A DNA stretch of 64,000 nucleotides from Eonycteris spelaea (GCA_003508835.1 PUFA01000022.1:7688001-7752000), one strand, 5' to 3'. Shown: positions 12,782 to 24,557, counted from the stretch's first letter. Translations and numbers: made by a program. Notes: generated by a model from the letters alone, not told the origin.

Positions 12782-13254
12782 TATATTAGTTTGCTAGAGC
12801 TGCCTTGGCAAAGAAGCACAGAGTGGCTAAAACAAACATAAATTTATTGTCTCACAGATCTGCAGTCTAGAAGTCAAAAATCAAGGTATCCGCAGATTTA
12901 GGTCTTTCTGAAGACTGGTAAAGGAACTGCTCCCTGCCTCTTCCCTCCCTTCTGGTGGTTGGCTGGAAATCTTTGGCTTGTAGAAACATCACCACATCTC
13001 TGCCTCCACGTTCACATGGCTTCCTTCGTGTGCATGTGCACGTGTGTGTGCGTGTGTATGTGTGTGCATTTCTATCTCCAAATTTCTCTACTTTATAAAG
13101 ACACCAGTCAAATTAGATCAGGGCTCACCTTAATGACCTTGTTTTAATTTGATTATTTCTGTAGAGATCTCTCTCCAAATAAAATCACATTCTAAGGTAC
13201 TGAGTGGTAGGACCCCAACATATCAGTGGGGGGCACCCAATTCGACACAAAACA
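12782..13254 (-). mobile_element. MLT1-type MaLR solo LTR
   Basis: Read on the minus strand this is a MaLR LTR of MLT1A-like type: the plus strand begins 'tatattagtttgctagagc' and shows 'ataaatttattgtctcacag' and 'gacaccagtcaaattagatc' in the expected reverse order. A perfect 5-bp duplication, TAATT, flanks it at 12777-12781 and 13255-13259, the length expected for ERVL/MaLR. A TG-rich patch has expanded at about 13030-13065. No internal retroviral region is present. Confidence 0.9.
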
Positions 13255-13364
13255 TAATTAAAAAATCATTAGTGAATAAGCTGGGCTTTCAATCTAGAAC
13301 TAAAATAACGTAAAGTTTGCTTGAGGGATGAAAAACATATACTTACCAAAAAGTTGGCAAGGAG

Positions 13365-13692
13365 CAGAGCATGGTATGCTACGTGAAACAAGTCAGACGC
13401 AAAAGACAAATACTGTATAATTCCACGTGCATGAGGTACTTAGCTAGTCACAGTCATAGAGACAGGAAGTAGAATTTTGTTTGCCTGAGGCTGGAGGGAG
13501 TGGGGAAAGGGAAGTTTGTGTTGAATGGGGTATAGGGTTTCAGTTTGGGAAGATGGAAAACTTCTGGAGATGGATGGTGGTGATTGCTGCACAAAAATGC
13601 AAGTAAGTGTATGTAATATCGCTAACCTGTATACCTAAAAATAGCCGATGATAAGTTTTAGGTTATATATATTTTACCACAATTTTAAAACG
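13365..13692 (+). mobile_element. L1 3' end fragment (L1MB-like)
   Basis: It starts in 'gaaacaagtcagacgcaaaa' and runs through the 'gaggctggagggagtgggga' and 'cttctggagatggatggtgg' blocks to the terminal 'tattttaccacaatttt'. These are hallmark blocks of old L1 3' UTRs. It is separate from the L1 that begins near 14.46 kb. Confidence 0.85.
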
Positions 13693-13792
13693 TCTTTGTG
13701 TGCCCAAGAGAACTTACTCCCTATGCTGTGCCCCCAGCCCCGACTAAGATTCTGTGCTAGGGGCTGGGGCTTTGAGCCGACTAACTCTTTTT

Positions 13793-13828
13793 CTATCCAC
13801 TATCTGCATTCTATCCACTATCTGCATG
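13793..13828 (+). repeat. 18-bp tandem duplication
   Basis: The unit 'ctatccactatctgcatt' occurs twice head to tail, with one mismatch at the last base. Confidence 0.95.
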
Positions 13829-13864
13829 ACGGAATTCTGCTGTGGACAAAATGAGTGGGATCCT

Positions 13865-14075
13865 TGTATTCAGAATACAGGTTCAGTTGCATATAACACA
13901 GTACCCAAGACAACAGTGCCTTAAACTCGATGGAAACTCCTTTGTCCCACATGCAGTCTGGGAGTGGGCAGTGCAGGGCTGCCATGGTGACTGTGTTTCA
14001 TGCAGTCATTCAGGGATCCAGACCCCTGTCTCTTGTATTCCGCAATCCCTCAGGTGTTTCTCTCATTATTTACAA
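13865..14075. repeat. Old interspersed repeat, family not named
   Basis: The sequence 'gttcagttgcatataacaca' followed by 'agtgccttaaactcgatgg' and 'agtctgggagtgggcagtg' resembles a common ancient mammalian repeat, but I cannot place the family with confidence. Confidence 0.35.
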
Positions 14076-14441
14076 GTAAATAAGCATAGAAAGTTCTACG
14101 TATTAAAGCACTATGAAATATTTACATATTAATTTTTTTATTATCCATAAAGAGGGTCATTGAGTGTTGACCCCATTTTTAAAAATAAAGAAACAGAGTT
14201 TGCCTTGATTTTTAAAATCTCAAGAAATGATAAAGCTAAGCAGAGGTAGGATATTCCAGTTCATTAAAAATCTTAACAGTGTACCCTAAACAGAAGGCAG
14301 ACATACTTTATTCTTTCTGAGAAAATTTTGTATTCAGCAGGTCTTTCACCTTCCTATGGCCACAAAACATGTAATTATATATTTATTTTGCTATATAAAT
14401 AAAATCATCACATGCAGGCTCTGCAATGAAGTGTAAAATTT

Positions 14442-14454
14442 AAAGATCTACATG
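14442..14454 (+). repeat. Left target-site duplication of the L1
   Basis: 'aaagatctacatg' here matches 'aaagatatacatg' at 15799-15811 in 12 of 13 positions. It follows 'aattt', giving a TTTAAA context as expected of L1 endonuclease nicking. Confidence 0.85.
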
Positions 14455-15798
14455 CACAAATGCCAAAAACAGTGGAGATGAAAGCCTCTTCAATAGAAGA
14501 TGCTAGCAGAACTGGAAAGCCACCTGCAAAAGAATGAAACTAGACTGTTGTCTATCACCACACACCAAAATTAACTCAAAATGGAATAAGATCTGCATAT
14601 AAGACCTGAAACAATAAAATGCATAGAAGAAAACATAGGAACTAAACTCGAAGACCTTGGACTTAAATAGGATTTTATAAATGTGACCTCGAAGGTAAGG
14701 GAAGTAAAAGCAAAAATAAATGAATGGGACTACATCGAACTAAAAAGCTTCTGCTCAGCAAAAGAAACCATCAACAAGGTAAAGAGACAACCATCCAAAT
14801 GGAAAAATACATTTGCAAGCAATGCCTCTGATAAGGACCTAATATCCAAAATATACAAAGAACTCAGATGACTCAATAACAATAATGACAACAACAACAA
14901 AAATGATCCAATCAAAAAATGGGCAAAGGACCTGAACAGACACTTCTTCCTAGAGAAGTGTCCCACAAATGTCCAACAAATACTTGAAAAGATGCTCAAC
15001 ATCAATAGCTATTAGGAAATGCAAATCAAAATCACAATGAGATACCACTTCACACCTGTTAGAACAGCTGTTATCAAGACAAGTAATAACAAGTGTTGGA
15101 GGGGATGAGGAGAAAAAGGAACCCTCATATACTGCTAGTGGGATTGCAAATTGGTACAGCAGCTATGGAAAATAGTATGGAGATTTCTCGAAAAACTAAG
15201 AATTGATTTACCATATGATCCAGCAATCCCTCTACTGGGTATTTACCCCAAAGACTTGACAACTCATATCCAAAAAGATATTTGCACACTGATGTTCATA
15301 GCAGCATTATTCACAGTGGCCAGGACGTGAAAGCAACCAAAATGTCCTACGATAGATGAGTGGATAAAGAAGTTTTGGTGCATATATGCAATGGAATATA
15401 CTCAGCCATAAGAAGAGAGAAATACTGCCATTTGAGACAACATGGATGGACCTCGAGATAATCATGCTGTGAAATAAGCCACACAGAAAAAGTTGAAAAG
15501 CACATGATATCACTTATATGTGGGCTGGAAACCTAAAAGCAATAAACGGACAGGACAAAGAGGGACTCATGGACCTGGACAACAGACTAGTGGTTACCAG
15601 AGAGGAGGGAGGAGGGAAGGGGGAGGTAGATGGGATAAAAAGGGATCAAATATGTGGTGACAGAAAGAAATATAACTATGAGAGGTGAACACACAATGTA
15701 AATACATACATATACCTTACTATTAAAATGTACAGCTGAAATTTGTCGATTTCGTTAACCAGTGTCACCATAAAAAATTTAATTAATTAAAAATAAAT
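14455..15798 (+). mobile_element. 5'-truncated L1 with A-rich tail
   Basis: About 1.34 kb of L1: the last part of ORF2 (recognisable from 'cctgcaaaagaatgaaac', 'gaacagacacttcttcctag', 'gagataccacttcacacctg' and 'tactcagccataagaagaga'), then a 3' UTR with 'tggttaccagagaggaggg' and 'ggtgaacacacaatgtaaat', and an AATAAA-like tail. The reading frame is broken by many stops. The 13-bp duplications on both sides fix the insertion limits. The tail resembles L1 of bats or perissodactyls (remembered, not searched). It is the least decayed L1 in the window. Confidence 0.92.
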
Positions 15799-15811
15799 AA
15801 AGATATACATG

Positions 15812-17145
15812 GTACCTCTGTATATCAAATAAAATTTTTATCAAAAAGAATTAATGTAGAATGTGTCAGTATTGAACACTAGAGACTTATATTTTAAATT
15901 TCACAAGCCGTGTAACATCTCTAATGTCATAAGATCATTGCAGAAATAATTGTATTACAAGGATTATTTTTCACTTTAGACCTGGTAAATGCCCACGTGA
16001 ACATGACAATGCTTTCAGTCACCAGTGACCACACTGGACATATCTTGCAGATACATATGACTTCCACACCAACCATGTATCCTAAATTGATAAGTATCCT
16101 AGTAGAAAACCGTTGCCAAGACAGCGTAAGTAACAAAGTTTTTGTTTTGTTTATGTTTTAAACCACTGCAACTATGAAAGGCCTATCCCTATCTTCACAG
16201 TTTTCCTTCACTCTGGGTTTAAAATATAGGATTCTTGTCTCCCTAAAGCTACAGCCAACGGCTAGGAACTGACGAGCAAGTCTGACCACTGACCTACTCC
16301 TATATTCAGCTGATTAAGGTCTGAGAAGAAAATCTTGATTTAATCATAATATTTAGCAACTCATTTCTTCTGCAAAACATTTAAGCTTTTCTAGGATATT
16401 GCATAAAAGCTGCTGTGTCATTTCCTGTATTTAGTCAAATGAGAGATTGAAATGCATCATATTATGACGAAAGAAGTCTGTTTACCAACATGAAATAGCA
16501 ATTACAAGAATATGACTTACATGAGAGTTCTATAAGCCTGTAAACAGCGAGAACTGCTTACATATATAGGCAAATAAAAATAGAGAGGTAAAAATCTAAC
16601 TGGTTTTTAAACAAACATTTAAAAATCATATTTTATATAAAATTTTATATCTCTATACATAGTAGAATGGCATGTGGTGTGTCAGAGCTTAAAAATTAAA
16701 TTTGCATTTCCATGCTAATAAGTGGAAAAATAAGTAGTCTGAAATCCATTAAGAGCCTGGTCGAGTTATGACATCAAATTATTGTGATCCCTCGACAGCA
16801 AGCAATGCTAGAGCAGAGAAATGCTCTTCCCGCCCCCTCGTCCTCAGTCCTGCCCTGTGGCCAGTGCCAAGGGAATCAAACTGTGTCACTAGTGTTTTCC
16901 AGATCCAAAAGGAGCATTGGAGTCTATGAATGTTCAGGACACAGGAGCAGGAAGAGGGACACTCCCCCACCCCGGACAAATAACACTGAGGGTAAAGATG
17001 CTGTAAATGCATAACATGTTAGATTAAACAAACAAACAAAAAAAAAAAAGAAAGAAAAGAAAAAAGAAAAAAAATCTAGAAAAGAAAATATCTGAGCATT
17101 GCTAGAAACACCATTTACAAGATTTATTCTAAACGGTCAAGCACA
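15812..17145. other. Unassigned stretch
   Basis: No element named. An A-rich tract with AAAC and AAAG units at about 17028-17076 looks like an expanded poly(A) tail, but I could not identify a retroposon attached to it. Open frames at 16779-17014 overlap on both strands and show no domain. Confidence 0.4.
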
Positions 17146-17149
17146 AGTG

Positions 17150-17620
17150 TAACCACAGCAAAATGCTTTGCCTCCTCATTATAATTAATTAGGAGACTTA
17201 AAAAATGCAAAGAATCAAATACAGGTCTCCCACTCTCTTGCTGCTCACAGACGATTATCGTTAATATGTCGGTGCTTTCACTTTGATATTTTTAATGTAT
17301 TTGAATCTGATAGAGATATTGGAAAAAGTCTGTTTTCATTTCAATAATTAATGTATATAAAATGTCTTAGTGTTGAAATTGAGGTAATAAACTGTCAGAA
17401 GCATTCAGTGCATTTTTATGGTATAGGATTTTTCCTTGGCATGGGCTCTCAGAAGTAGAATTACTGATTCAGATATATAAAATTTTAAATGAATCTTGAT
17501 ATTGCAAATTCTCCCCAAATACAGAACCAGTTTAAAGCCCCACTTACCATGTAAAAGACTTCATGGTTCTCTTTGCTCTCAATAAATTGCCTACTTCCTA
17601 GGCAGTTAAATATACATTTA
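17150..17620 (-). mobile_element. Old L1 3' UTR relic, antisense (L1MC/L1ME-like)
   Basis: The segments 'ctcagaagtagaattactga' and 'gatattgcaaattctcccca', followed by 'accagtttaaagccccactt', match the antisense order of old L1 3' UTRs. Both limits are approximate. Confidence 0.55.
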
Positions 17621-19620
17621 CTCTTGGTAAGAAAGTATTTTACTTACTGTTTACACTAAACATGACATTTTTAGCTAGAAAAAATTCTACCATGTATTTA
17701 TCATTTGTGGTTTCTCCTTGACAATATACATGCTAACGACCCTGCAATATCACCTACTTATTTATCCGAAGTTTCAAATACCCTCGATAATGCCCACTCT
17801 ATGGAATGCATGAATTCACAATAGAACATATGTGTCTAACTAAGTTCAGGGAGAGGGGAGCTGAGGGCTTAGAGAGAAGAGAAGTTGAAATCAAAGTTCT
17901 GAGACCTCTGTTAAGATGGCATGAAAATGAGACGAGTCTGAGGCTCAAAGACAGGGAAGTACAGGAACGGTCCAGAGGACTGAAAAGCCCAGTCACACTT
18001 AAGAACAGATGCGCGTGCTTTAAAGACGAGAGGGCGTCGCCAGGGATAATAAGAAAGCCCTTCCATTAGAGGCTGCACAATGCAGCTTCATGTTTGGGGT
18101 TCACGTGCTCCTGGTTGATGCCGAGACCCACAGAATTATAACAGGAATTGGGCGCTGAGCGCAGTGGAAGTGAAGCCCCTGGAAGCGAAATGAAAGGAAC
18201 GCGGGGCTGTTGAATCTGACACGCAATTCACGCATTCAAAGTAATGGACAAATGGCTGCAAAGTCTCTGAATCCGAGAGCGAGGGCAAGAGGTCGAGCCC
18301 ATGTACCCAAATAGCTCCATTTTCCAGGCTTTTTTTTTTCCTCACAGCGAGAAAACGATTATTTATTGTGACCAGCTCTTATGGGCGGTCCTAATAAGGC
18401 TGGAGGTTTCTTCCGGCTATGTACGCTATGGAATATAAGATATTTTTTTAAGAGTCTCAGCAAAATATTATATTAAAAAAATCATATCGAATTTTCTAAT
18501 TCCTTCCTCAGAAGTCAGATTCGAGTTAGCTATTTTCTTCATTATCAAAAATACTGGATGGACGCAACATTATGAAACACGTGATGCTATTCTGCCCTTC
18601 TCAGTGATGCCAGGTTGGAGCATATTTCTTCCTAGCGTTGCATGATAGGCTAAGTAGTCATTTTAAAAATCACAATTCCCATGCAGAAAACGATAAAGGG
18701 ATACAACAGAATGGAACTTTTTTACTATATTCATTAGACTTCAAACTAGTCTAATTTGTAGAGCTGTAGAGCAAATTAGCCAAATCTGTTTTATCTGATT
18801 CTAATTATAATGTGTCCTTTGTAAACAAAGATGAGAGCACTGACAATGCCCATAAGTAAGGCACGCTCCGTGATTCCCCAGCATGGTGATGGATTTTCAT
18901 GGATTCATTCACATTTTCTTAACCTGTCTCCCTGGTGATTAGTGTTGCTCAGGAAAAAATTATTTTCCTCAGAGCAAGATATGTGACTTGATTCAATTTC
19001 TGTCCCAACAAACAGCACTAAATATACATTGATATACTGTTGGCTCTAAAAATAATTGTGAATTCGTTTTTTAAATAATGAACTTATTAAAATTTGAAAG
19101 ATGACAGAATTTTAACTATAGTGTAATGGTGGGAATTCACTACGGACCTTAAATTTCAAAATCTATGAGATAATTCACTGAAAAATATTAGGATCGTACA
19201 TACCAAGGATCTAATTATAGAATTTTGATTTCGGGCCCAGCAATCTTACAATTAACTTAATATATCCTATTTTTAATTGTCCTCCCTATTAAGTTACAGG
19301 AAAAATTTAATTGCCCAACAGATATAAATAAACAAACATTTTAATTCTTACCTGAAATTTTTAGAAAAAAATACATAGATGATTGTAATAACGAATTAAA
19401 TAGAACCTTACATTTAATGGTAGAAACCTTGTTTGGTTTCTGTACTAATTCTGTATCCCATTACATTTGCTTAAATAACATGGATGGACTGATAATCCTA
19501 ACCTGATAGTTCTAAAGATCAAATGGTTTGAAAGTTTTTATCAACTATTTATTTTACTCCAAGGAATGCATCAACATTGTAAAAATTTCAGTGTTTTCTT
19601 TTTCCTCCCCCCCCCCCCCA
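17621..19620. other. Unassigned stretch with a CpG-bearing patch
   Basis: No recognised element. 18000-18310 contains many more CpG dinucleotides than the surroundings (for example 'gatgcgcgtg', 'gggcgctgagcgcag', 'cgaaatgaaaggaacgcg') and has open frames of 69-87 codons without known motifs. The rest is AT-rich. Confidence 0.4.
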
Positions 19621-19625
19621 TACAG

Positions 19626-19892
19626 ATTACAATGTTTCAGCAGCTTGCTCACAAACTCAAGGCTCAGAGACTACACTGGAAATTTGCTGGGAAGAATGAT
19701 GCTCAAGTCTCCCTACTCGGGTAACCTGTCCATCTCCAATACAAGAAAGAAAGTGATGATGGCCATGGGTGCTCAGCTTCTGATCCTCCATAGTGTTCAG
19801 CTTCCTTCTGCATTCATCTATTTTCTATTGGCTCTATCATATCGTGTTGCAATCCATCTCATCAGAGAACAACTGACAACACTTTACAACAG
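19626..19892 (+). other. Candidate exon with splice-like borders
   Basis: An acceptor-like pyrimidine tract with 13 consecutive C (19607-19619), ending 'catacag' at 19625, precedes a 267-base segment. The segment ends in CAG and is followed by GTAACA at 19893-19898. One frame is open across the whole segment and meets a stop only one base inside the intron side. The segment length is a multiple of three and both borders would be phase 2. The encoded residues include a hydrophobic stretch (AQLLILHSVQLPSAFIYFLL). I do not recognise the protein. It could be a chance frame, a relic of a retroelement or a real exon on the plus strand. Confidence 0.2.
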
Positions 19893-19899
19893 GTAACAC

Positions 19900-20383
19900 T
19901 GAACAGGAAAATCTGAGATGCTTGATCCTAAAAGTCAGCAATGCTTTTAGGCATCTGTCAGAACAACTAGTACCACAGAATAATTTCTAATCTAGAGGGA
20001 ACACTCAGGATGAATGTGCGGAAGGTACGAAAGAATGAAGACAACTCCAGTTTAGTCCCCCATTTCATCAGCCTCGGCGCTTGGATTCAGAGGAGTGACT
20101 AATGTCACAGCAAGATCAACTACAGTTGGCGGGTAACACCACCTCTGGCAGTGCTGAGAGCAGAAACGGATAGCTGGTCAGATCGAACCACAAGAGCATC
20201 TTTTTAAAAAGGACCCCACAGTGATCTTTAACTTCATCATGTTTTCTTGCATGTTTTGATAGCATAATGTTCCTTTTTTAAAAATGTGTGATCTATTATT
20301 TGGATATGTACTATAGAAAACTTTAACTCATCCAAATAGGGGAATTCATTGTTCATTTAAATAATGTTAATGTGTTTATGCCC
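19900..20383. other. Unassigned sequence
   Basis: No recognised repeat or frame. Confidence 0.4.
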
Positions 20384-20519
20384 CTTCTTTGTTTCTTCTT
20401 TCCTTCCTTTCTTCCTTTCTCCCTCCTTTTTTTCCTTCCTCTCCTCCCCCTCCATTCCACCCTTCCATTCTTCCTTCCTTCTTACCTTTCTTCTATTTCT
20501 CTTTCTCTCTCTTTTTGTT
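20384..20519 (+). repeat. Polypyrimidine tract, CTTT/CCTT-rich
   Basis: About 135 bases almost entirely of C and T on the plus strand, mixing CCTT, CTTT and CCCT units with only a few A or G. Such homopurine-homopyrimidine tracts can form triplex DNA. The open frame over it, rich in Phe, Ser and Leu, is a product of base composition. Confidence 0.92.
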
Positions 20520-20589
20520 CTCATAAGAAATATACTGTTTAATAAAGGACCTGTGATCGATCAAGCTATACATATTAAAAGGGAGTAAA

Positions 20590-21241
20590 TTAATTAACGA
20601 TGAACAATGTTTACTGTAAGAATTATGATAAACTTATTTTACTAGCGGAAAATAAAAAATAGAAAAGAAATGATTATTTAACCTATGGAATCTTTAAATC
20701 AGGATTTGTGCTAGGCAATTTACATAAATTATACATCATATAGTCCGCTAAGAAGAAAACAACTAAAATGCAGACATTATTTAATGCAAAGACTTAGAGC
20801 CCCGATCTACTTACTAAAGACCTCAATTAAGACTATATATCTAATAATGCTTTGGTAAAGAGAAACAGCTCATTAGGTGATTATAATAACAAATTGAATA
20901 CAATTTTAACTAGACAAAGTGCTTCCTAACACTATGAGACAATTTTAGTTCCTTAAGAGAGCGGAAGCTGGGAGTACATTTCTCAGGCTTTCATGTTGCC
21001 TCTTGGGTTCAGTTTAGAACTGAGGAATGGGCAGTCACACACTTTTCTTAATTTCCTGTAGCTTCTAAATGTGAGAGAGAATTAGTCTTAGTGGGTTTAA
21101 CCACAGAGCACAAAATCATTCAGAAAAAAAGAAAATGCTCTTTACTGTTAGAGCAGAGTCTCTCTACCTCATGAGAACTGATAACCTGGCAGTGTTGGAA
21201 AGGGGGCAATCATTCCTTACATTCATGCATCCTTTTTTAAG

Positions 21242-21272
<31 letters not shown>

Positions 21273-22080
21273 TTTGCATTGTTATCCTCTTTGGGTGAAT
21301 CTAAATGAGGGGACCAATGGCACTGTCAGGTGAAAGAATCCAGGACGTTTGCAAATTCCAGGGCAGATTCTGAAGCTCTTCTAGATACAAATTAACTTCA
21401 GTTTGGAGTCTAGCCTGCTCCTTAAGCTTACTGTGTTTTAATCCTATATATGTCTAAATTTATTAGAAATAAGTAATTTCACAAGTATGTTCTTTGCTGC
21501 AAAACTGTGACTATCATTGTGCTGTTGAGCAACCAAAGACATTTATAAAATTTACCATAATTGTATGATGGTTTTAAAAAATATTTTGGTTATTGTGAAA
21601 TAATGTATATACCATTTAAGCTTTTTAAGCTTAAAATTGATATTTCTTTTGCTGTTCAGCTCTAATTTTTATTAGTTCTACCTATTCTCCCATGGTTAAC
21701 ATATTTTTAAAAACTCTATCAATAATATACCATTGCTATTATTAAAATATTAAATGCTTTGTTGCTTATACGTAGTAAGAAACAAGTTATCACCATGGAG
21801 GAAAATTAATGTAAGATAATATAAAATTATGATCAAGCTTCTAGAGAGAGTGGCTTTGCTTTACTGGAAAATTCAGACAATTCTTGAAATTATCCATTTT
21901 CATTAGGCATATTAGATTTATTAACCAGAATTTAAGTTTATTAGAGGAATTAAAAAAATGAAATCAAGAACTGTGTACCATGGGAGCTAATAATCCATTA
22001 ACATGCATAATAAAAGAGGAAATCAAATAATTTAAAATTAAATTAAATTTCAAAGATAAACATCTATGTAAATCTAAGAA
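20590..22080. other. Unassigned AT-rich stretch with (TTTA)n
   Basis: It includes a (TTTA)8 microsatellite at 21242-21275. Nothing else is recognised. Confidence 0.5.
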
Positions 22081-22084
22081 TGTA

Positions 22085-22195
22085 TATAAGATGAAAGTTA
22101 GTAATACTTATCTCTCAGTGGTCAGATTTCCAGTACAGTTTTTTGCTTTTTATTATTTTTGGCTTATTTACATTTTCTATGTTTTTTTTTATTAT
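22085..22195 (+). mobile_element. Possible L1 3' terminus
   Basis: 'cttatctctcagtggtcaga' followed by T-rich blocks and 'ttatttacattttctatg' resembles the end of old L1 3' UTRs. Weak and short. Confidence 0.35.
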
Positions 22196-22396
22196 TGATG
22201 AAAACTTCTGCAGTTACAATGTTAAAGTCCAAAGTTTTCATTAGACATTGCAAATCCTAATGATTTTCTGCACAGTAAATTAACTCCACTGTTCATTAAT
22301 TGATGTTTTATTCTTGTTTCCGCTGAACTCTAAACCCCACTTATAATCCACATATTTTTAAAGAGTATTTTAGATGGTTCATGAAGAATACGGACA

Positions 22397-22538
22397 TACA
22401 CACATCACAATTTATATCATTTTTTTTCAGGAACTTATAGTTAAACTTACACATCTTTAGAGTTTTGTACACACATCACAATTTATATCATTTTGTTCAG
22501 TGAACTTATAGTTAAACTTACGCATCCTTAGAGTTTTG
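22397..22538 (+). repeat. 71-bp tandem duplication
   Basis: Two head-to-tail copies, 22397-22467 and 22468-22538, share 'tacacacatcacaatttata' at their starts and 'gaacttatagttaaactta' further in. They differ at a handful of positions. Copies this similar in otherwise decayed DNA suggest a fairly recent local duplication. Confidence 0.93.
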
Positions 22539-22544
22539 TTAAAA

Positions 22545-23989
22545 TAACAAGTGGTTAGAAACTACACAAAGAAAATAGTAATGTGTTTGTCCTTTATAAT
22601 TGAATCTGAGCTTTCTCACATTAAGATGAGCCATGATATCAGTTCCTTAGATGAAATTAATATTATTCGTACTAAATTCTTTAACCCTTCATCTGCACAA
22701 AAATTTAAATAAATCTTTAGACGAAAAAGAAATAAAATAAATTTTAAGACAAAGGGGAAGAAAATAAAACAACACGATTATGATGGTTCTATGAGGACAA
22801 AACAAAAGTAGTTAGAATCTAGACTCGTTGGAGGAAGGAATAAATTCAGAATAAATTAAAACATTTCCTTTAAGTCACTTCTTTGAACTGGGTTTTTGAT
22901 AAGTCAGAAAACCAGCATGTTAAGAGTGGCTTCTTAAACACGGGCCGGAGTCCGCGTGTGTGCTATGATGTTTGTTTAAGGAAGGGCCCTAGTAGGGAGG
23001 GTGACAACCTGACACACGTCTCTGAAATTCTCCCCTTCCTAGAAGTCAGCGAGCATGAGTGAAGGTGGAGTGTACGTCGCGTCACTCCAAACCCGTATCT
23101 GAGCTCTCACCCAGTTTGGGGAGAACCGACCATGGCAGCAGAGACACCCGACGGCCTGCCTCTCAGTGGCCCTGCCTAATTTTGCAGCTTAGCATTTGTC
23201 TATGATTAAGATCATCGACTCCGAGACAGAGAATCGTAAGTGGGGGATGCAGAATGATGGGGAAGTACTGAGGCATGTGGAGATAAAGATGGACCGAGGG
23301 CGAGTGCCCAGCGCTGGCCGGGGCGGAGATGACATGATGACTTTAGTCCCCCGTGCCCGAAAGCAGTGACACTTCTCTGCCTCAGTCCCCTCCCATAGCA
23401 TGGTTCCGGCTGTGGTGCTGGGTTCTGAGTCTTCCTCAGGGCACACCCATTTTCTGAGCCTGAGTTTCTATCCCATCCATCACTTCTGTGAGTCAGCAAT
23501 ATCCTTTCAACAAATGCATTTTTATTCTTCAGTGATTAAGAATTAGTTTTTGGTTGGTTACAAGAAAGGGCTGTGACAGACTCTGCTAAGAAGCCATTTC
23601 ACGAAATGCAAGGTAGCCATGAATTTAACTCTACACTAGTTAATGTTCTTAAAAATAATTAAATTAGAAATTAAATTCTAATTAAACTAGAACTTAATTT
23701 CAACTATATTAAATAATTCCTTTGGTATTTGGTAATAGGATTTAAATCCCCTCAGGAAAATTTTGGAGAGGAATCGTATTGTGTAATGTAGTGGGGACCG
23801 TGGCCAGGTGTTGGACATGTCAATTACACGGTTTTCACCTCTGAAGTCGCATTCATAAATAAAAATTTCTAAATAAGGGAATAAAAATTTTCAGAATGTG
23901 GGCCAGAGAAGGCATTACTTCGAAGTGCAAAGAACTGGAATGTTGGTTGTATTACAAACATTTTTGATTTTCTGGAGATTGTGCTATTT
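22545..23989. other. Unassigned stretch, GC-richer at 22.9-23.5 kb
   Basis: 22940-23450 is richer in G, C and CpG than the neighbourhood and carries minus-strand open frames of 85 and 95 codons, with no recognised domain. The rest is AT-rich and unassigned. Confidence 0.4.
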
Positions 23990-23994
23990 TGACA

Positions 23995-24420
23995 TTGTAA
24001 AATACCTGTCCGGCTGGGGAGAGACGGCCTCTGCTCGTATCAATTTTTAAGGATCTGGCCACGGGGCGCATGTCCTGTGACACGCAAACCAACTGTCCCA
24101 GGTGCCAGGCAGCGGGGAACCACTCTTACACCCCAAAACCCACCGAAATTACTCAAAGCATCCAATCCGAAACCGTTCATCCTACTCTGCTTTCCTTTTC
24201 CTGTGGAAACTCCAATAAAGGTGGCGGCCCAAACCTGCCCTTTGTTCCTGGCTCCGCCCCCGGCCACCTCGCATCTTTCCTGTGGGGCGCTGTGTGGCGT
24301 GCCCCCACCACCAACCCCCCTCTCCCGTCCGTCTCCAGGACCTCCAAGTATAATTAAACTTTGTTGCTCCCTGAGTTTCTGCTCTTGTGGCTATACCTGA
24401 CTATGTCATAAAAGAATACA
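23995..24420 (+). mobile_element. Probable solo LTR of an ERV1-like retrovirus
   Basis: About 425 bases that are clearly GC-richer than both flanks. They begin 'tgtaaaatacctgtccgg' and end 'aaaagaataca'. An AATAAA lies at about 24213 and an 'aattaaactttgttgctcc' block at about 24350, an arrangement like U3-R-U5. TGACA occurs immediately on both sides (23990-23994 and 24421-24425), but the left copy is one base off if the LTR starts at TG. Three overlapping open frames here are composition-driven. The family is not identified, and there is no internal viral sequence. Confidence 0.6.
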
Positions 24421-24557
24421 TGACAATGGTGACCAGCAGATTATAAGGATTATCTACTCAATTTATATATGAACTCGCTCAAGTTATTTAATCTCCTTCA
24501 CAGGGACGAGATAACTTATCTCCCAAAGTGATGTTTCAGAAGTAACTGTACTTACTC

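Noticed and set aside
24040..24400. Three overlapping frames of 75-107 codons
   Set aside because: They fall in the GC-rich LTR-like block; low stop frequency from base composition explains them, and no protein family is recognised.
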